A DNA stretch of 64,000 bases from Novosphingobium cyanobacteriorum (GCF_029436685.1 NZ_JAROCY010000020.1:18281-82280), one strand, 5' to 3'. Positions 15,114 through 24,604 are shown, counted from the stretch's first letter. The notes: a model not told the origin generated them from the sequence alone. Made by a program: numbers and translations.

Positions 15114-17734
15114 TTGCTCTGCTCCCTGCTGGGCACGGGCCGCAGCGTGCCGACGCGGGCAATCCCGTCGGGGCTTTCGGCCAGGGTCATTTCGTATGTC
15201 GTCATGGGATCGGTCAGCGCTTCCACGCGCCAGCGCCCGGCGCGCAGGCCCTGCGCCCCAAAGCGGCCCGTGCGCGAAGTAAACAGCAGCACCGGCTCAC
15301 GCCTGGGGTTGTCGAGGTCATAGGCCTTGGCCGAGACGAGCTTTACCGGCTCACCCTTGGCATCCAGCAGCGTGCCGACCGCCATGAGGTGATAGTCGGA
15401 TCCGACCTCAACCTTGTATCCGCTGCGATAGCGGGCGCGCATCGTCACGTTGCCCGCGCCAAGATCATACCCCGCAGGCGCGTCCGGCACCTGATACACC
15501 AGCGTGCGGAAGGTGTGGGCTGATATCAGCCCGTCGAGCGCCGGGCCCAGCGCGCCGGACCGAGCAATCTCGCCATCACCCTGCGGATCGACGAAGATCT
15601 GCGCGCCCTTCAGCGACTTGTGGGGCTTCATGATCACGAAGGCTTCGCCCACCGGTCGCCCGATCGCCACAGCCCCGCCGGCAAAGGCGAGCGAGAAGCC
15701 GGCACGCAGCGTGGTGCGCGCGTCGGTCACCCCGCCACCACGATCGAAAGCCACGCTCTGCTGCGCGCCCAGTGCGAAGCGGTTCGTATCCAGCGCCCCG
15801 CTGGCGGTGAGGCTGGCGTCTTCTGGCCGCCGGTTGAAATTGGCCTGCGCATTCCATGCGCCAATGCCGCTGCCGCCGGAAGAGGAGACGTTCGCGCTGA
15901 TTTCCCCGCGCGAGCTGATGTCGGACTGCGCCAGCCCGCGCTGGCCAAAGCGGACGCGCAGGCCGGTGCGAACCCAGCTTTCCCGCTGCGATCCGCGCTT
16001 CCAGCCCGCCTCGGCCAACAGGGTGAAGCGGTCTGACAGCGGCAGGCCGCCGCTCGCCTGCACGCCCCAGTTGCGCCCGGTCACCCCATCGCGATCAAAC
16101 CGGCCATCCAGCGCGATGAAGCGATCGCGCGAAAACGATCGGATCATCCCCACGCTGGCATGCAGTTCGCTGCGCTGCGGCCCGAATGCCACCTGCGGCA
16201 GTTCGAACCGATTGCTGCGCACTTCCACCGCACCACGCAGCGCCGTGTTGTTCTCGCCCCCGCCGGTCAGCAGCCGTTCGTAGGTCAGCGCCGCGGCCAC
16301 GCCCTGCCCGCCGCCCCGCCGCGTGCTGGCCGAAAGATCGAAGCCGATCAGGCCAAGCGGCCCGCCCCACAGCACCTGCACCCCGCCCTGCTGGACCTGC
16401 GCCGTCGCCTGGAAATTGGCGCCCAGCGTCAGCGTGTCGGACACGCCCCGCCGCACGAAGCCGGAGCCGACCCAGCGCCGGTCATAGCTGAAGCCTGTCC
16501 GCGTGGGGGAGGAGAACACGCCGCCGACCAGCGAAAACTCGGTCAATCCGCGCGCCAGCAGCGCCTGGTTGGCATAGGCGGAAAACTCGATCACCCGGAC
16601 CGCACCGGTCGCGTCCTCGATGCGCAGCCGCACCTGGTTCGATCCCTCGGCCAGCGGAAAATCGCGCAGGGTATAGTTGCCCGGGCCGATGCTGCGCCGT
16701 TCGACGCTGCGGCCGTTGACGAAGGTTTCCACCGTGCTGGCGCCGGCAATGCTGAACTGCTGCGATCCGCTGGCGCGTACCTCGCGCTGCGGATCAAGCT
16801 CGGCATAGCGGCGCGAGATGCCAAGGCCGAGCACCGACGGACTGGCCTGGAACCGCTGCGCCTGCACAAAGGTATCGCCCAGCGTCAGCCGCACCTTGCG
16901 GGTCAGGTCTTCATAGACCAGCCGTGATCCGCTGCGCCTAAACGCCGGATCACCCGAACGCGCGGAGACATAGCCCTGGTTCTCCAGAACCAGCCCCTTC
17001 AGGTTGAAGCCGGATTCCAGCTCCGCCGTCGGCGCCATGACACCGGGCTGCACGCCATGCTCGACCACGTCCGTCGCCGCGCGCACCGTCAGAAATCCGC
17101 TGAACGCCGCAGGCCGGATCGATTCCCCCTGCACACCGCCCATGTTGCGCAGCCCCAGCGTCTGCCCTTCGCGCTTCTCCAGGCCGATCGCCAAAGCCAG
17201 AGACAGCTTTTCCGGATCATAGCTGAGCGTCACGCCCTCGGATGCGAGCAGCGCCGCCGAAAGCGGCTTTCCCGCCTGAACCTTGGCCGAAACCGCCCGA
17301 AAGGCGTCGGCTTTCAGCAGGGGCTGCAGCAGCTGCAGCATGCGGTCCGCCTGCACCGAAAGTTCATCCCGGGGCGAAACGGTCAGCTCCACCTCGCCCA
17401 GAAAGGTCTCCCCATCGGTAACGGGCACGATGAAATGCAGGTCCCGCTTGGTCGGGTTGATCCTGATTGCAGGGGCGGATGGCACCGCCGTTGCTGCGCT
17501 GCCGTCTGCCGATGCAGCATCGTCGGCAACCTCGTCACCAAGATTGCCGCCCGCGAAAACCATGTCGCCATCGCCCGCACGTGCAAAGGCGACTGGCGGG
17601 ATCGCAGCTCCTACACAGCCGTGGTCTGGTCGGAACTGTCGGGGAAACGCCAGCAGCGACCCTTTCCGCGCAACGGCGGGGGGAGAACGCCAGTCATCGA
17701 GCGACTGGCATGCAGGCGCGGCGTCATTCGCCAC
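15110..17734 (-). CDS. Outer-membrane usher of archaic chaperone-usher pilus (CsuD-like)
   Basis: 874 residues. It has a usher N-terminal region, a long beta-barrel of alternating strands (GFSYDRRWVGSGFVRRGVSDTLTLGANFQA...), a plug-like region, and a C-terminal domain with DLDNPRREPVLLFTSRTGRFGAQGLRAGRWRVE. The barrel translocates chaperone-bound pilins and anchors the fibre. Its start overlaps the chaperone 3' end by 11 bases. The predicted N-terminus (MANDAAPACQSLDDW...) has no evident signal peptide, which is odd for an outer-membrane protein. An upstream non-ATG start or a sequence change should be considered. Confidence 0.88.
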   Translation of the reverse strand: MANDAAPACQSLDDWRSPPAVARKGSLLAFPRQFRPDHGCVGAAIPPVAFARAGDGDMVFAGGNLGDEVADDAASADGSAATAVPSAPAIRINPTKRDLHFIVPVTDGETFLGEVELTVSPRDELSVQADRMLQLLQPLLKADAFRAVSAKVQAGKPLSAALLASEGVTLSYDPEKLSLALAIGLEKREGQTLGLRNMGGVQGESIRPAAFSGFLTVRAATDVVEHGVQPGVMAPTAELESGFNLKGLVLENQGYVSARSGDPAFRRSGSRLVYEDLTRKVRLTLGDTFVQAQRFQASPSVLGLGISRRYAELDPQREVRASGSQQFSIAGASTVETFVNGRSVERRSIGPGNYTLRDFPLAEGSNQVRLRIEDATGAVRVIEFSAYANQALLARGLTEFSLVGGVFSSPTRTGFSYDRRWVGSGFVRRGVSDTLTLGANFQATAQVQQGGVQVLWGGPLGLIGFDLSASTRRGGGQGVAAALTYERLLTGGGENNTALRGAVEVRSNRFELPQVAFGPQRSELHASVGMIRSFSRDRFIALDGRFDRDGVTGRNWGVQASGGLPLSDRFTLLAEAGWKRGSQRESWVRTGLRVRFGQRGLAQSDISSRGEISANVSSSGGSGIGAWNAQANFNRRPEDASLTASGALDTNRFALGAQQSVAFDRGGGVTDARTTLRAGFSLAFAGGAVAIGRPVGEAFVIMKPHKSLKGAQIFVDPQGDGEIARSGALGPALDGLISAHTFRTLVYQVPDAPAGYDLGAGNVTMRARYRSGYKVEVGSDYHLMAVGTLLDAKGEPVKLVSAKAYDLDNPRREPVLLFTSRTGRFGAQGLRAGRWRVEALTDPMTTYEMTLAESPDGIARVGTLRPVPSREQSK

Positions 17735-18476
17735 GCTCTTCGACCAGCGTCGCCGTCAGCGTCCCGTCCTTCGTCGGCAGCTCGATCGGCAGGGTAAAGC
17801 TGCGCTGCTGGCCGGTGGCGACCAGGCCGAACCCGACGAGCTGGGCAAATTCATTGCCGCTGACAGTGCGGTTGAACACTTCCGTGCCCTTGGCGTCCTT
17901 TTCCACCAGGTGCAGCGCGTGCTGGCTGAGGTAGTCATAGGTCGTGCCGGTGTTGGACACGGTGACGACCGGCGCGGGCTTATCCTTGTTCTGGCCGATG
18001 CTGGCGGCGGAAACGGCCAGCTGGCCCTTGCCATTGGCAAGGCCGACGCTGACGAGAACCTTGAAATTATACAGGATCTGCAGTGCCGATTGCCCATCGG
18101 GCAGCTTCACCGGCAGCTCGTTGATCGAAACGTAATAATGCTTGCTCTCGGCAGGCGCCGGATCGCCCACCCACTGGACGCGGAACGCCTGGGTCTGGCC
18201 CGGCGGGATCAACGCGTTGGGCGGCATCACCAGCAGGTCTTCGGTCTCTTCGGTATTTTCGGCAAAGCCGTCGGCCGAAGCCGTGAGCACCTTGGTCACC
18301 GCCTCCACCGGCAGCGGCTTGGCCCCATCGTTCACGACCTGGATATTGGCCACGACCTTGCGCCCCGTGCTCTGCAGTTCGAGCGAAAGCGGGCTGACCG
18401 ATGTGGCCAGCGCCGGACCGGTGAAACTGGCACAGGCAGCGGTTGCGAAGGCGATACGCGAAAGAAGGCGGTTCAT
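17724..18476 (-). CDS. Periplasmic pilus chaperone (PapD-like, CsuC-like)
   Basis: 250 residues with a signal peptide ending near PALATSVSP. The two-domain PapD fold is recognisable: SPLSLELQSTGRKVVANIQVVNDGAKPLPVEAVTK, then the motif LVMPPNALIPPGQTQAFRVQWVG, then ESKHYYVSINELPVKL. These chaperones donate a strand to fold pilin subunits in the periplasm. It is the fourth gene of the pilus operon, and its stop lies inside the usher start region. Confidence 0.88.
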   Translation of the reverse strand: MNRLLSRIAFATAACASFTGPALATSVSPLSLELQSTGRKVVANIQVVNDGAKPLPVEAVTKVLTASADGFAENTEETEDLLVMPPNALIPPGQTQAFRVQWVGDPAPAESKHYYVSINELPVKLPDGQSALQILYNFKVLVSVGLANGKGQLAVSAASIGQNKDKPAPVVTVSNTGTTYDYLSQHALHLVEKDAKGTEVFNRTVSGNEFAQLVGFGLVATGQQRSFTLPIELPTKDGTLTATLVEERGE

Positions 18477-18486
18477 CCCGGTTCCA

Positions 18487-19002
18487 TCAGTTTGCTGAGT
18501 TCGACAGCGTGATTGTCGAACTGTAGAGCGTATTGTTGGCGAAGTTGGAACTCGCCGGGATGTTGCTGATACTTACCGTCACAGTGGCAGACGTGGATGC
18601 GCTGCTGCTCGAACCCGCCGTGGTATTGCCAGCGGTGTACGTGATCGCGCTGCCCCAGCCACTCACCGTGATCGTATAGCTCTGGCTCGTCTGGCCAGAT
18701 GCGGTGAGCAGGCCGGAAATGACGCGCACGGTCCCGCCTGTCGGCGCATTGCAACGGGCGGTGGCTGTCGTGCTTGTTCCGTTTGCCCCCGCAACGGTTG
18801 TGGTCGTGTTGCTGCCGGTTCTGCGATGGGTGACTGTTATGGAGGTCGGCGCAATCGAGCATGCCTTGGTGACTTTGGCACTGACCGTTGTGCTGTTGGC
18901 CGCCTGCGCGCGTGCAGCTGTCGCCGGAAGGGCGGCCGCTGCAACGGCAAGCGGCAGGACCTTGCACAGGCGCCGCCGCATGGTGTCGGTTCTGTCTGCC
19001 AA
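18487..19002 (-). CDS. Pilin subunit, spore coat U domain (CsuB-like position)
   Basis: 171 residues with a signal peptide (LPLAVAAAALPATAARAQA). The mature part is Ser/Thr/Ala-rich (NTTTTVAGANGTSTTATARC, ITYTAGNTTAGSSSSASTSATVTVSI) and contains two cysteines (KACSIAP and ARCNAP) that could form the disulfide of these immunoglobulin-like pilins. It is the third gene of the operon. The unusually simple Ser/Thr-rich composition suggests a surface-exposed, fast-evolving subunit. Confidence 0.7.
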   Translation of the reverse strand: MADRTDTMRRRLCKVLPLAVAAAALPATAARAQAANSTTVSAKVTKACSIAPTSITVTHRRTGSNTTTTVAGANGTSTTATARCNAPTGGTVRVISGLLTASGQTSQSYTITVSGWGSAITYTAGNTTAGSSSSASTSATVTVSISNIPASSNFANNTLYSSTITLSNSAN

Positions 19003-19025
19003 GGTCCTGCTCCCTGTTCGCTCGA

Positions 19026-19523
19026 TCAGGCGCCCGGAGTGAGCGTCACGGTCAGCGAGCCGGTGTAATCCCCAGCATAGGGACGCGCACCGCTCAGGCC
19101 GTTGATGCTGCTGGCGGTAACAACCAGGTTGCCGGCAACCGCGCCGATGGTGGTGGTGCCTTCGTTCAGGGTAGCGCCAGAACCGATCTTGGCGGTGGTG
19201 GTGAAGGTCAGCGTCTTGGTGAAGCCACCAGCGTCAGCGGTATAGGCCGAGTTGGTGATGGTGTTGCCGGTCGACAGCGTCAGCGTGGCAGCTGCGCCGT
19301 TGCAGTACACGGCGGTACCGGTCGAAGAAGCGCTCTGGCCCGAAGCAACGGTGCCGTCGCTGTTCAGGGTCAGCGTGCTGAACGAGATGGTGCCGTTCGA
19401 ACCGGCGTTGCAGCTCTGCGGCACCGAGGCCGTGACGTCGTAGGTTGCCGACGGCGCTGCAGCGAGAGCCGGAGTAGAGATAACCGCGCCGAGCGAGGCG
19501 GCGGCGAGAAGCAGCTTCTTCAT
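19026..19523 (-). CDS. Major-type pilin subunit, spore coat U domain
   Basis: 165 residues from ATG 19523, preceded by AGGACAGG. It has a signal peptide (MKKLLLAAASLGAVISTPALA) and an SCPU domain (ATYDVTASVPQSCNAGSNGTISFSTLTLNSDGT, then CNGAAATLTLSTGNTITN). The two cysteines form the probable conserved disulfide. A longer reading to 19607 adds a basic segment before the signal peptide and is rejected. It is the second gene of the operon. Confidence 0.8.
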   Translation of the reverse strand: MKKLLLAAASLGAVISTPALAAAPSATYDVTASVPQSCNAGSNGTISFSTLTLNSDGTVASGQSASSTGTAVYCNGAAATLTLSTGNTITNSAYTADAGGFTKTLTFTTTAKIGSGATLNEGTTTIGAVAGNLVVTASSINGLSGARPYAGDYTGSLTVTLTPGA

Positions 19524-19635
19524 GTCCTGTCCTTTCATTGACGAACGATCCCGGTAAAGTGAAATCCGGCCCGGAAACCGGTCAGCAGGCCGCCGCGGGC
19601 GGTACACTGGCTGTTGCGGAGGACGGAGGCGGCAC

Positions 19636-20199
19636 TCAAGGCTGCGCTCCGAGCGTTACGACGAGGCGATCGACATACCTGCCGCTGGTCATCAGCGGGG
19701 TGGCCGACGCGCCCCAGGTTATTGTCATTGCCATGTTCCGGTTCCACGCAGGGCTCGCACCGGTGGAAAGGCCGGCTCCAGCAGGCGAAAGCGCACAGCT
19801 GGACTGGCCACTGCGCAGCGAGGCTGAACTGCAGGTGGCGCTTACGCTCGATCCGCTGTCCAGCGGCAGCTGCACCGCAAGGTTATAGGGCAACACCGGC
19901 GTGGTGCCCTGCTGCGCGGGGGAAAGGTTCTGCAACTGCCCTCTCGTCGATTGCACACGAACGACAAAGGGTGTGTTGCAGTGGACAGTCGCCTGCGCGG
20001 AACCCGCACCGGGCGTTCCGATGTTGAGCGTGGGGAAGTTGCCGGAGTTGAATATGCGGCAAGCCGGAACCACCGTGCCGCGCGCCGGAATGGCGATCGT
20101 GTCGGCCAGGGCCGCTGAAGGCACGGATAAGGCGCCTGCCATTGGACAGATGAACAGAAGAACGGCGCGCAAGCCGGTTAACCGCCCCTCTGCCCCCAT
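19636..20199 (-). CDS. Pilin subunit, spore coat U domain (first gene of operon)
   Basis: 187 residues from ATG 20199; a TTG at 20205 is an alternative. A signal peptide (LRAVLLFICPMAGALSVPSAALA) is followed by an SCPU fold with four cysteines (VVPACRIFNSGNFPTLNIGTPGAGSAQATVHCNTPF, SATCSSASLRSGQSSCALSP) and a C-terminal strand SGRYVDRLVVTLGAQP. It heads the operon of three pilins, chaperone, usher and tip, the same order as csuA/B-A-B-C-D-E of Acinetobacter. Its ribosome-binding site lies within an inverted repeat. Confidence 0.78.
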   Translation of the reverse strand: MGAEGRLTGLRAVLLFICPMAGALSVPSAALADTIAIPARGTVVPACRIFNSGNFPTLNIGTPGAGSAQATVHCNTPFVVRVQSTRGQLQNLSPAQQGTTPVLPYNLAVQLPLDSGSSVSATCSSASLRSGQSSCALSPAGAGLSTGASPAWNRNMAMTITWGASATPLMTSGRYVDRLVVTLGAQP

Positions 20200-20206
20200 G
20201 TCCAAT

Positions 20207-20230
20207 CCCCTAAGTCTATACCCTTAGGGG
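20207..20230 (-). promoter_or_regulatory. Hairpin covering the ribosome-binding site of the pilus operon
   Basis: CCCCTAAG (20207-20214) and CTTAGGGG (20223-20230) form a perfect 8-bp stem with an 8-nt loop. In the minus-strand mRNA the 3' arm contains AGGGG, 7 nt before ATG 20199, so folding would hide the Shine-Dalgarno sequence. The AT-rich stretch 20231-20444 upstream presumably holds the operon promoter; no clear consensus stands out. Confidence 0.5.
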
Positions 20231-20444
20231 TTCATAACCATGATCAAGGCTGCCAAACAAACAAAATTCCGCAATCTGGCAGAAAACTTGGAAATTTTCT
20301 AAATTTCGAGAGGCCTCACCCTCCCCCAAAGTTAGTATCAAAATAAAACTATCTGAGGATTTGCAAACCGATATGGATAACAGCTGTGGTTAATCCGCCG
20401 ACATGAAAATCTTATGATTCGTCACGTTATGCTGATCTCCCTGC

Positions 20445-20921
20445 TTATCCGCTGCGGCTGTCCATGATCGTTTCCATCGCCACGAAGGTGGATGTGCTGG
20501 CCACATGGGGCAGGCTCGAAATCTTCTCTCCCAGCACTTCGCGATAGCGACGGATGTTCGCCGTCCGCACCTTGAGCAGATAGTCGAAGGAACTTGCGAT
20601 CATGTGGCATTCCTCCACCTCGGGGATGCGGCGGACGGCGGCATTGAATTCCTCCAGTGCGCGCTCTCGCGTGTCCGAAAGCTTCACTTCGGCAAAGGCA
20701 ACGTGATCGAGCCCCAGTTTGCCAGCGTCGATCACTGCCCGGAAACCGCGGATGTAACCTTGGGTCATCAACCGCTTGAGCCGGGCCTGCGTGGGCGTTT
20801 TGGAAAGGCCGATACGGTCCGCCAGTTCAGTCACCGCAATCCGGCCATCCACCGCCAGGATATCCAGCATGGCCATGTCAAACCGGTCAAGTTGCCCAAC
20901 TTCATCCATCTCACGCTCCAT
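20445..20921 (-). CDS. Lrp/AsnC-family regulator, likely of proline catabolism
   Basis: 158 residues. An N-terminal helix-turn-helix (FDMAMLDILAVDGRIAVTELADRIGLSKTPTQARLKRLMTQGYI) precedes the RAM/AsnC ligand domain (LDHVAFAEVKLSDTRERALEEFNAAVRRIPEVEECHMIASSFDYLLKVRT). It is divergent from putA with an intergenic gap of about 90 bp, as is PutR in other alphaproteobacteria, where proline activates putA through this regulator. The role is inferred from family and position. Confidence 0.88.
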   Translation of the reverse strand: MEREMDEVGQLDRFDMAMLDILAVDGRIAVTELADRIGLSKTPTQARLKRLMTQGYIRGFRAVIDAGKLGLDHVAFAEVKLSDTRERALEEFNAAVRRIPEVEECHMIASSFDYLLKVRTANIRRYREVLGEKISSLPHVASTSTFVAMETIMDSRSG

Positions 20922-21015
20922 AATGCCTGTGAATCAGGCTGATAATGCAACAACTTGCCTTTCGCATTGTTAAATTTGGCAAGAATGCCTTCGCCCAACG
21001 GGTTATTCTGTGCGC

Positions 21016-24000
21016 ATGAACGCAGCCTCCCCTTTCGCAGCATTTGCCGGCCCCGTCGGCGCACAAGGCGCGCTCCGCGCCGCCATCACGGATGCCTGTC
21101 GCCGTCCCGAACCGGACTGCGTCCCACCGCTGATCGCCGCGGCAACGGTGCCCGGACATCTGCACGCTGCGATCCGTGCCACTGCGATGGACCTGGTCGG
21201 CCGGTTGCGCAGCAGCCATCGGCCCGGTGCCGTGCAATCGCTGGTGCACGAATATGCGCTGTCCACGCCCGAAGGTGTCGCGCTGATGTGCCTCGCCGAA
21301 GCGCTGCTGCGCATTCCTGACACGGCGACGCGTGATGCGCTGATCCGTGACAAGATCGCCGGCGGAGACTGGCGTGGATACCTGGGGATGGATCGCCCGC
21401 TGTTCGTCAACGCGGCATCGTGGGGCCTGCTGCTCACCGGCAGGCTGGCGCAGGCAGAAGAGGCGGACAGTCTTGGCGGCACCCTCACCCGCCTGCTCGC
21501 CCGCGCTGGAGAGCCGGTGATCCGTCGCGCCATGGATGCGGCGATGCGCGCCATGGGCGAACAGTTCGTGTGCGGCGAAACCATTGAGGAAGCTCTGCAC
21601 CGCGCCGCGCCGCGCGAAGCGCGCGGCTTTGCCTTTTCCTATGACATGCTGGGCGAAGCGGCACTGACCGCCGCCGACGCGGCGCGCTATCTGGCGGATT
21701 ATGAAGCCGCGATCCACGCCATCGGCACCGCCTCGGCAGGCCGCGGACCGATTGCGGGGCCGGGCATCTCGATCAAGCTTTCGGCGCTGCATCCCCGCTA
21801 TTCCCGCGCGCAATCAGCACGGGTCCGCTCGGAACTGCTGGTGCGGGTGGCGGACCTTTGCCGGCTGGCCAAGCGCTATGACATCGGCCTGAACATCGAC
21901 GCGGAAGAGGCGGACAGGCTGGAGATTTCACTGGACCTGCTCGAGGCGCTGGCGCTCGATCCTTCGATGGCCGGGTGGAATGGCCTCGGCTTCGTGGTGC
22001 AGGCCTACCAGAAGCGTTGTCCCTTCGTGATCGACTGGATCATCGATCTTGCCCGGCGGAGCGGGCGGCGGATCATGGTGCGGCTGGTCAAGGGCGCTTA
22101 CTGGGACGCGGAAATCAAGCGTGCGCAGGTCGACGGCCTGCCCGGCTATCCGGTCTATACCCGCAAGCCCTATACCGACGTGTCGTACATCGCCTGCGCG
22201 CGCAAACTGCTGGCGGCGCGTGACGTCGTATTCCCGCAGTTCGCCACGCACAATGCGCAGAGCGTGGCCAGCGTGCTCCATCTGGCGGGACCGGACTTCA
22301 CACCCGGCGATTGGGAATTCCAGTGCCTGCACGGCATGGGCGAGGCACTGTATGACGAGGTTGTCGGCCCGGACAGGCTGGACCGCCCCTGCCGCGTCTA
22401 TGCCCCGGTGGGCACGCACGAGACGCTGCTCGCTTATCTGGTGCGGCGGCTGCTGGAGAACGGGGCCAACTCCTCGTTCGTCAACCGCATCCACGATCCC
22501 GCCGTGCCGATCGAGGCGCTGGCCGCCGATCCCGCAGCGGAGTGCGAGCGGATCGAACCGACCGGCACGCCACATCCGCTAATCCCCCTGCCCACCGATC
22601 TCTATCCCGGTCGAGCCAACTCCACAGGGCTCGATCTGGCCAGCGAAACGGTGTTGTCAGACCTGGCTCAGTCGATCTCAACCGGCCTTCAGTCGATCTC
22701 AACCGGTTCTCAACCCCTCCTCAATCCGGCCAATCATGGCGATATCGTGGGCCATGTAACCCCGATGGGTGAGGCCGAGGCCCGCGAGGCGGCAAGCGCC
22801 GTGGCCGCAGCGTCGCCCCGCTGGGCGAGCCTTCCGGTTGAAAAACGTGCTGCAATTCTCGAACGCGCGGCAGACCTGATGCAGTCGCGGCTGCCGCACC
22901 TGATCGGCCCGATCATGCGCGAAGCGGGCAAGACGGCCGCCAACGCCATTGCCGAAGTGCGCGAAGCGATTGATTTTCTGCGCTATTATGCACAACAGGC
23001 GCGCGAGACTCTCACCGGAGCCACGCCGCTGGGCGTGGTCACCTGCATCAGCCCGTGGAACTTCCCGCTGGCGATCTTCACCGGCCAGGTCGCCGCGGCG
23101 CTGGCCACCGGCAATGCCGTGCTGGCCAAACCGGCCGAAGAAACCCCGCTGATCGCCCAGACTGCCGTCGCCATCCTCCACGAAGCCGGCGTACCCCACG
23201 ATGTCCTGCGCCTGGTGATCGGTGACGGACGCATTGGCGCGGCGCTGGTGGCAGCGTGCGAGACATCGGCGGTGCTGTTCACCGGATCGACCGAGGTGGC
23301 GCGCGCGATCCAGCAATCGCTGGCGATGCGCACCGATGCGCAAGGGCGCCCCATCCCGCTGGTGGCCGAGACCGGCGGTCAGAACGTGATGATCGTGGAC
23401 TCTTCGGCCCTGCCCGAACAGGTCGTGGCAGATGTGCTCGCCTCCGCCTTCGACAGCGCGGGTCAGCGCTGTTCCGCTCTCCGCGTGCTGTGCCTGCAGG
23501 AAGACATTGCCGAGCGCACGCTGGCCATGCTGCGCGGCGCGATGGCGGAACTGGTGGTGGGCAACCCTGACCGGCTTTCCACCGACATCGGCCCGGTGAT
23601 CTCTGCCGAAGCGCAAGCGGGGATCGAGCAGCATGTTTCCGCGATGGCCGCAAGAGGCCATGCGGTGTGGCGCCTCCCCCTTTCGGAAGAAACGGCGCAG
23701 GGCACCTACGTCGCCCCCACGCTGATCGAGATCGACAGCCTGGCCGACCTTTCGCGCGAGGTGTTCGGCCCGGTGCTGCACGTGCTGCGCTATCGCGCGC
23801 GCGATCTCGACGCGCTGCTGAAGAGCGTGAACGATACCGGTTACGGCCTCACCTTCGGCCTGCACACGCGCCTGGACGAGACGGTGCGGCGGGTGTGCAG
23901 CGTGGTTGAGGCGGGCAACCACTACGTCAACCGCAACATGGTGGGCGCGGTGGTGGGCGTGCAGCCGTTCGGTGGGCGCGGACTTTCAGGCACCGGGCCC

Positions 24001-24597
24001 AAGGCGGGCGGTCCGCTTTACCTGACGCGCCTTGCCCACGGAGCGCGCTGGAACGGCCCTCAGGGACAAGCGCCCGACAACCTGCGCAAGTTCGCCCATT
24101 GGCTGAACGCGCAAGGCCTGGCCGCGCTGGCCGAAGAGGCGCTGGCCCTGCCGACGCGGCTGGGCATCGTGATGGACCTGCCGGGCCCGGTGGGCGAGAC
24201 CAGCCGCTATTCGCTTCATCCGCGCGGCACGCTGGCCCTGCAGGCGCGGACAGCCGAGGGCCTGTGGCGACAGGTCGCCGCCACGCTCGCCACGGGCAAC
24301 GCCGCGCTGGTCATGCCGGGCAGCCCGGTGAGCGCGCGGCCGGCCGGCCTGCCCGCCGATCTGCCAATCGAATGGTCTGACGAAGGCCTCGCCACCGCAC
24401 CCGGCATCGCCGCGGCGCTGGTGGAAGGCGACGCCCTCGCCGCCGCACAGTCCCTGGCGGCACGTGATGGCGCAGTGGTGCCGCTCCATGCCGAAACCGG
24501 CGGGTGCTATCCGCTGGACCTGCTGGTGGAAGAGCGCAGCACTTCGATCAACACCACCGCCGCAGGCGGCAACGCCAGCCTGATGGCGATGGCTTAA
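21016..24597 (+). CDS. putA: Bifunctional proline dehydrogenase / L-glutamate-gamma-semialdehyde dehydrogenase
   Basis: 1193 residues from ATG 21016 (a GTG at 21010 is also in frame). The N-terminal PRODH barrel shows GPGISIKLSALHPRYSRAQ, RIMVRLVKGAYWDAEIKRAQ and YTDVSYIACARKLLAARD. The P5C dehydrogenase domain shows SPWNFPLAIFTGQVAAALATGNAVLAKPAEE, FTGSTEVARAIQQ and the catalytic Cys in SAGQRCSALR. A C-terminal ALDH-superfamily-like domain follows. No ribbon-helix-helix domain is present, so it is not self-regulating. The linker between the two enzymes contains the repeated peptide QSISTG, encoded by a dispersed DNA repeat (22672-22711). Confidence 0.96.
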   Translation: MNAASPFAAFAGPVGAQGALRAAITDACRRPEPDCVPPLIAAATVPGHLHAAIRATAMDLVGRLRSSHRPGAVQSLVHEYALSTPEGVALMCLAEALLRIPDTATRDALIRDKIAGGDWRGYLGMDRPLFVNAASWGLLLTGRLAQAEEADSLGGTLTRLLARAGEPVIRRAMDAAMRAMGEQFVCGETIEEALHRAAPREARGFAFSYDMLGEAALTAADAARYLADYEAAIHAIGTASAGRGPIAGPGISIKLSALHPRYSRAQSARVRSELLVRVADLCRLAKRYDIGLNIDAEEADRLEISLDLLEALALDPSMAGWNGLGFVVQAYQKRCPFVIDWIIDLARRSGRRIMVRLVKGAYWDAEIKRAQVDGLPGYPVYTRKPYTDVSYIACARKLLAARDVVFPQFATHNAQSVASVLHLAGPDFTPGDWEFQCLHGMGEALYDEVVGPDRLDRPCRVYAPVGTHETLLAYLVRRLLENGANSSFVNRIHDPAVPIEALAADPAAECERIEPTGTPHPLIPLPTDLYPGRANSTGLDLASETVLSDLAQSISTGLQSISTGSQPLLNPANHGDIVGHVTPMGEAEAREAASAVAAASPRWASLPVEKRAAILERAADLMQSRLPHLIGPIMREAGKTAANAIAEVREAIDFLRYYAQQARETLTGATPLGVVTCISPWNFPLAIFTGQVAAALATGNAVLAKPAEETPLIAQTAVAILHEAGVPHDVLRLVIGDGRIGAALVAACETSAVLFTGSTEVARAIQQSLAMRTDAQGRPIPLVAETGGQNVMIVDSSALPEQVVADVLASAFDSAGQRCSALRVLCLQEDIAERTLAMLRGAMAELVVGNPDRLSTDIGPVISAEAQAGIEQHVSAMAARGHAVWRLPLSEETAQGTYVAPTLIEIDSLADLSREVFGPVLHVLRYRARDLDALLKSVNDTGYGLTFGLHTRLDETVRRVCSVVEAGNHYVNRNMVGAVVGVQPFGGRGLSGTGPKAGGPLYLTRLAHGARWNGPQGQAPDNLRKFAHWLNAQGLAALAEEALALPTRLGIVMDLPGPVGETSRYSLHPRGTLALQARTAEGLWRQVAATLATGNAALVMPGSPVSARPAGLPADLPIEWSDEGLATAPGIAAALVEGDALAAAQSLAARDGAVVPLHAETGGCYPLDLLVEERSTSINTTAAGGNASLMAMA

Positions 24598-24604
24598 CCG
24601 GGCG

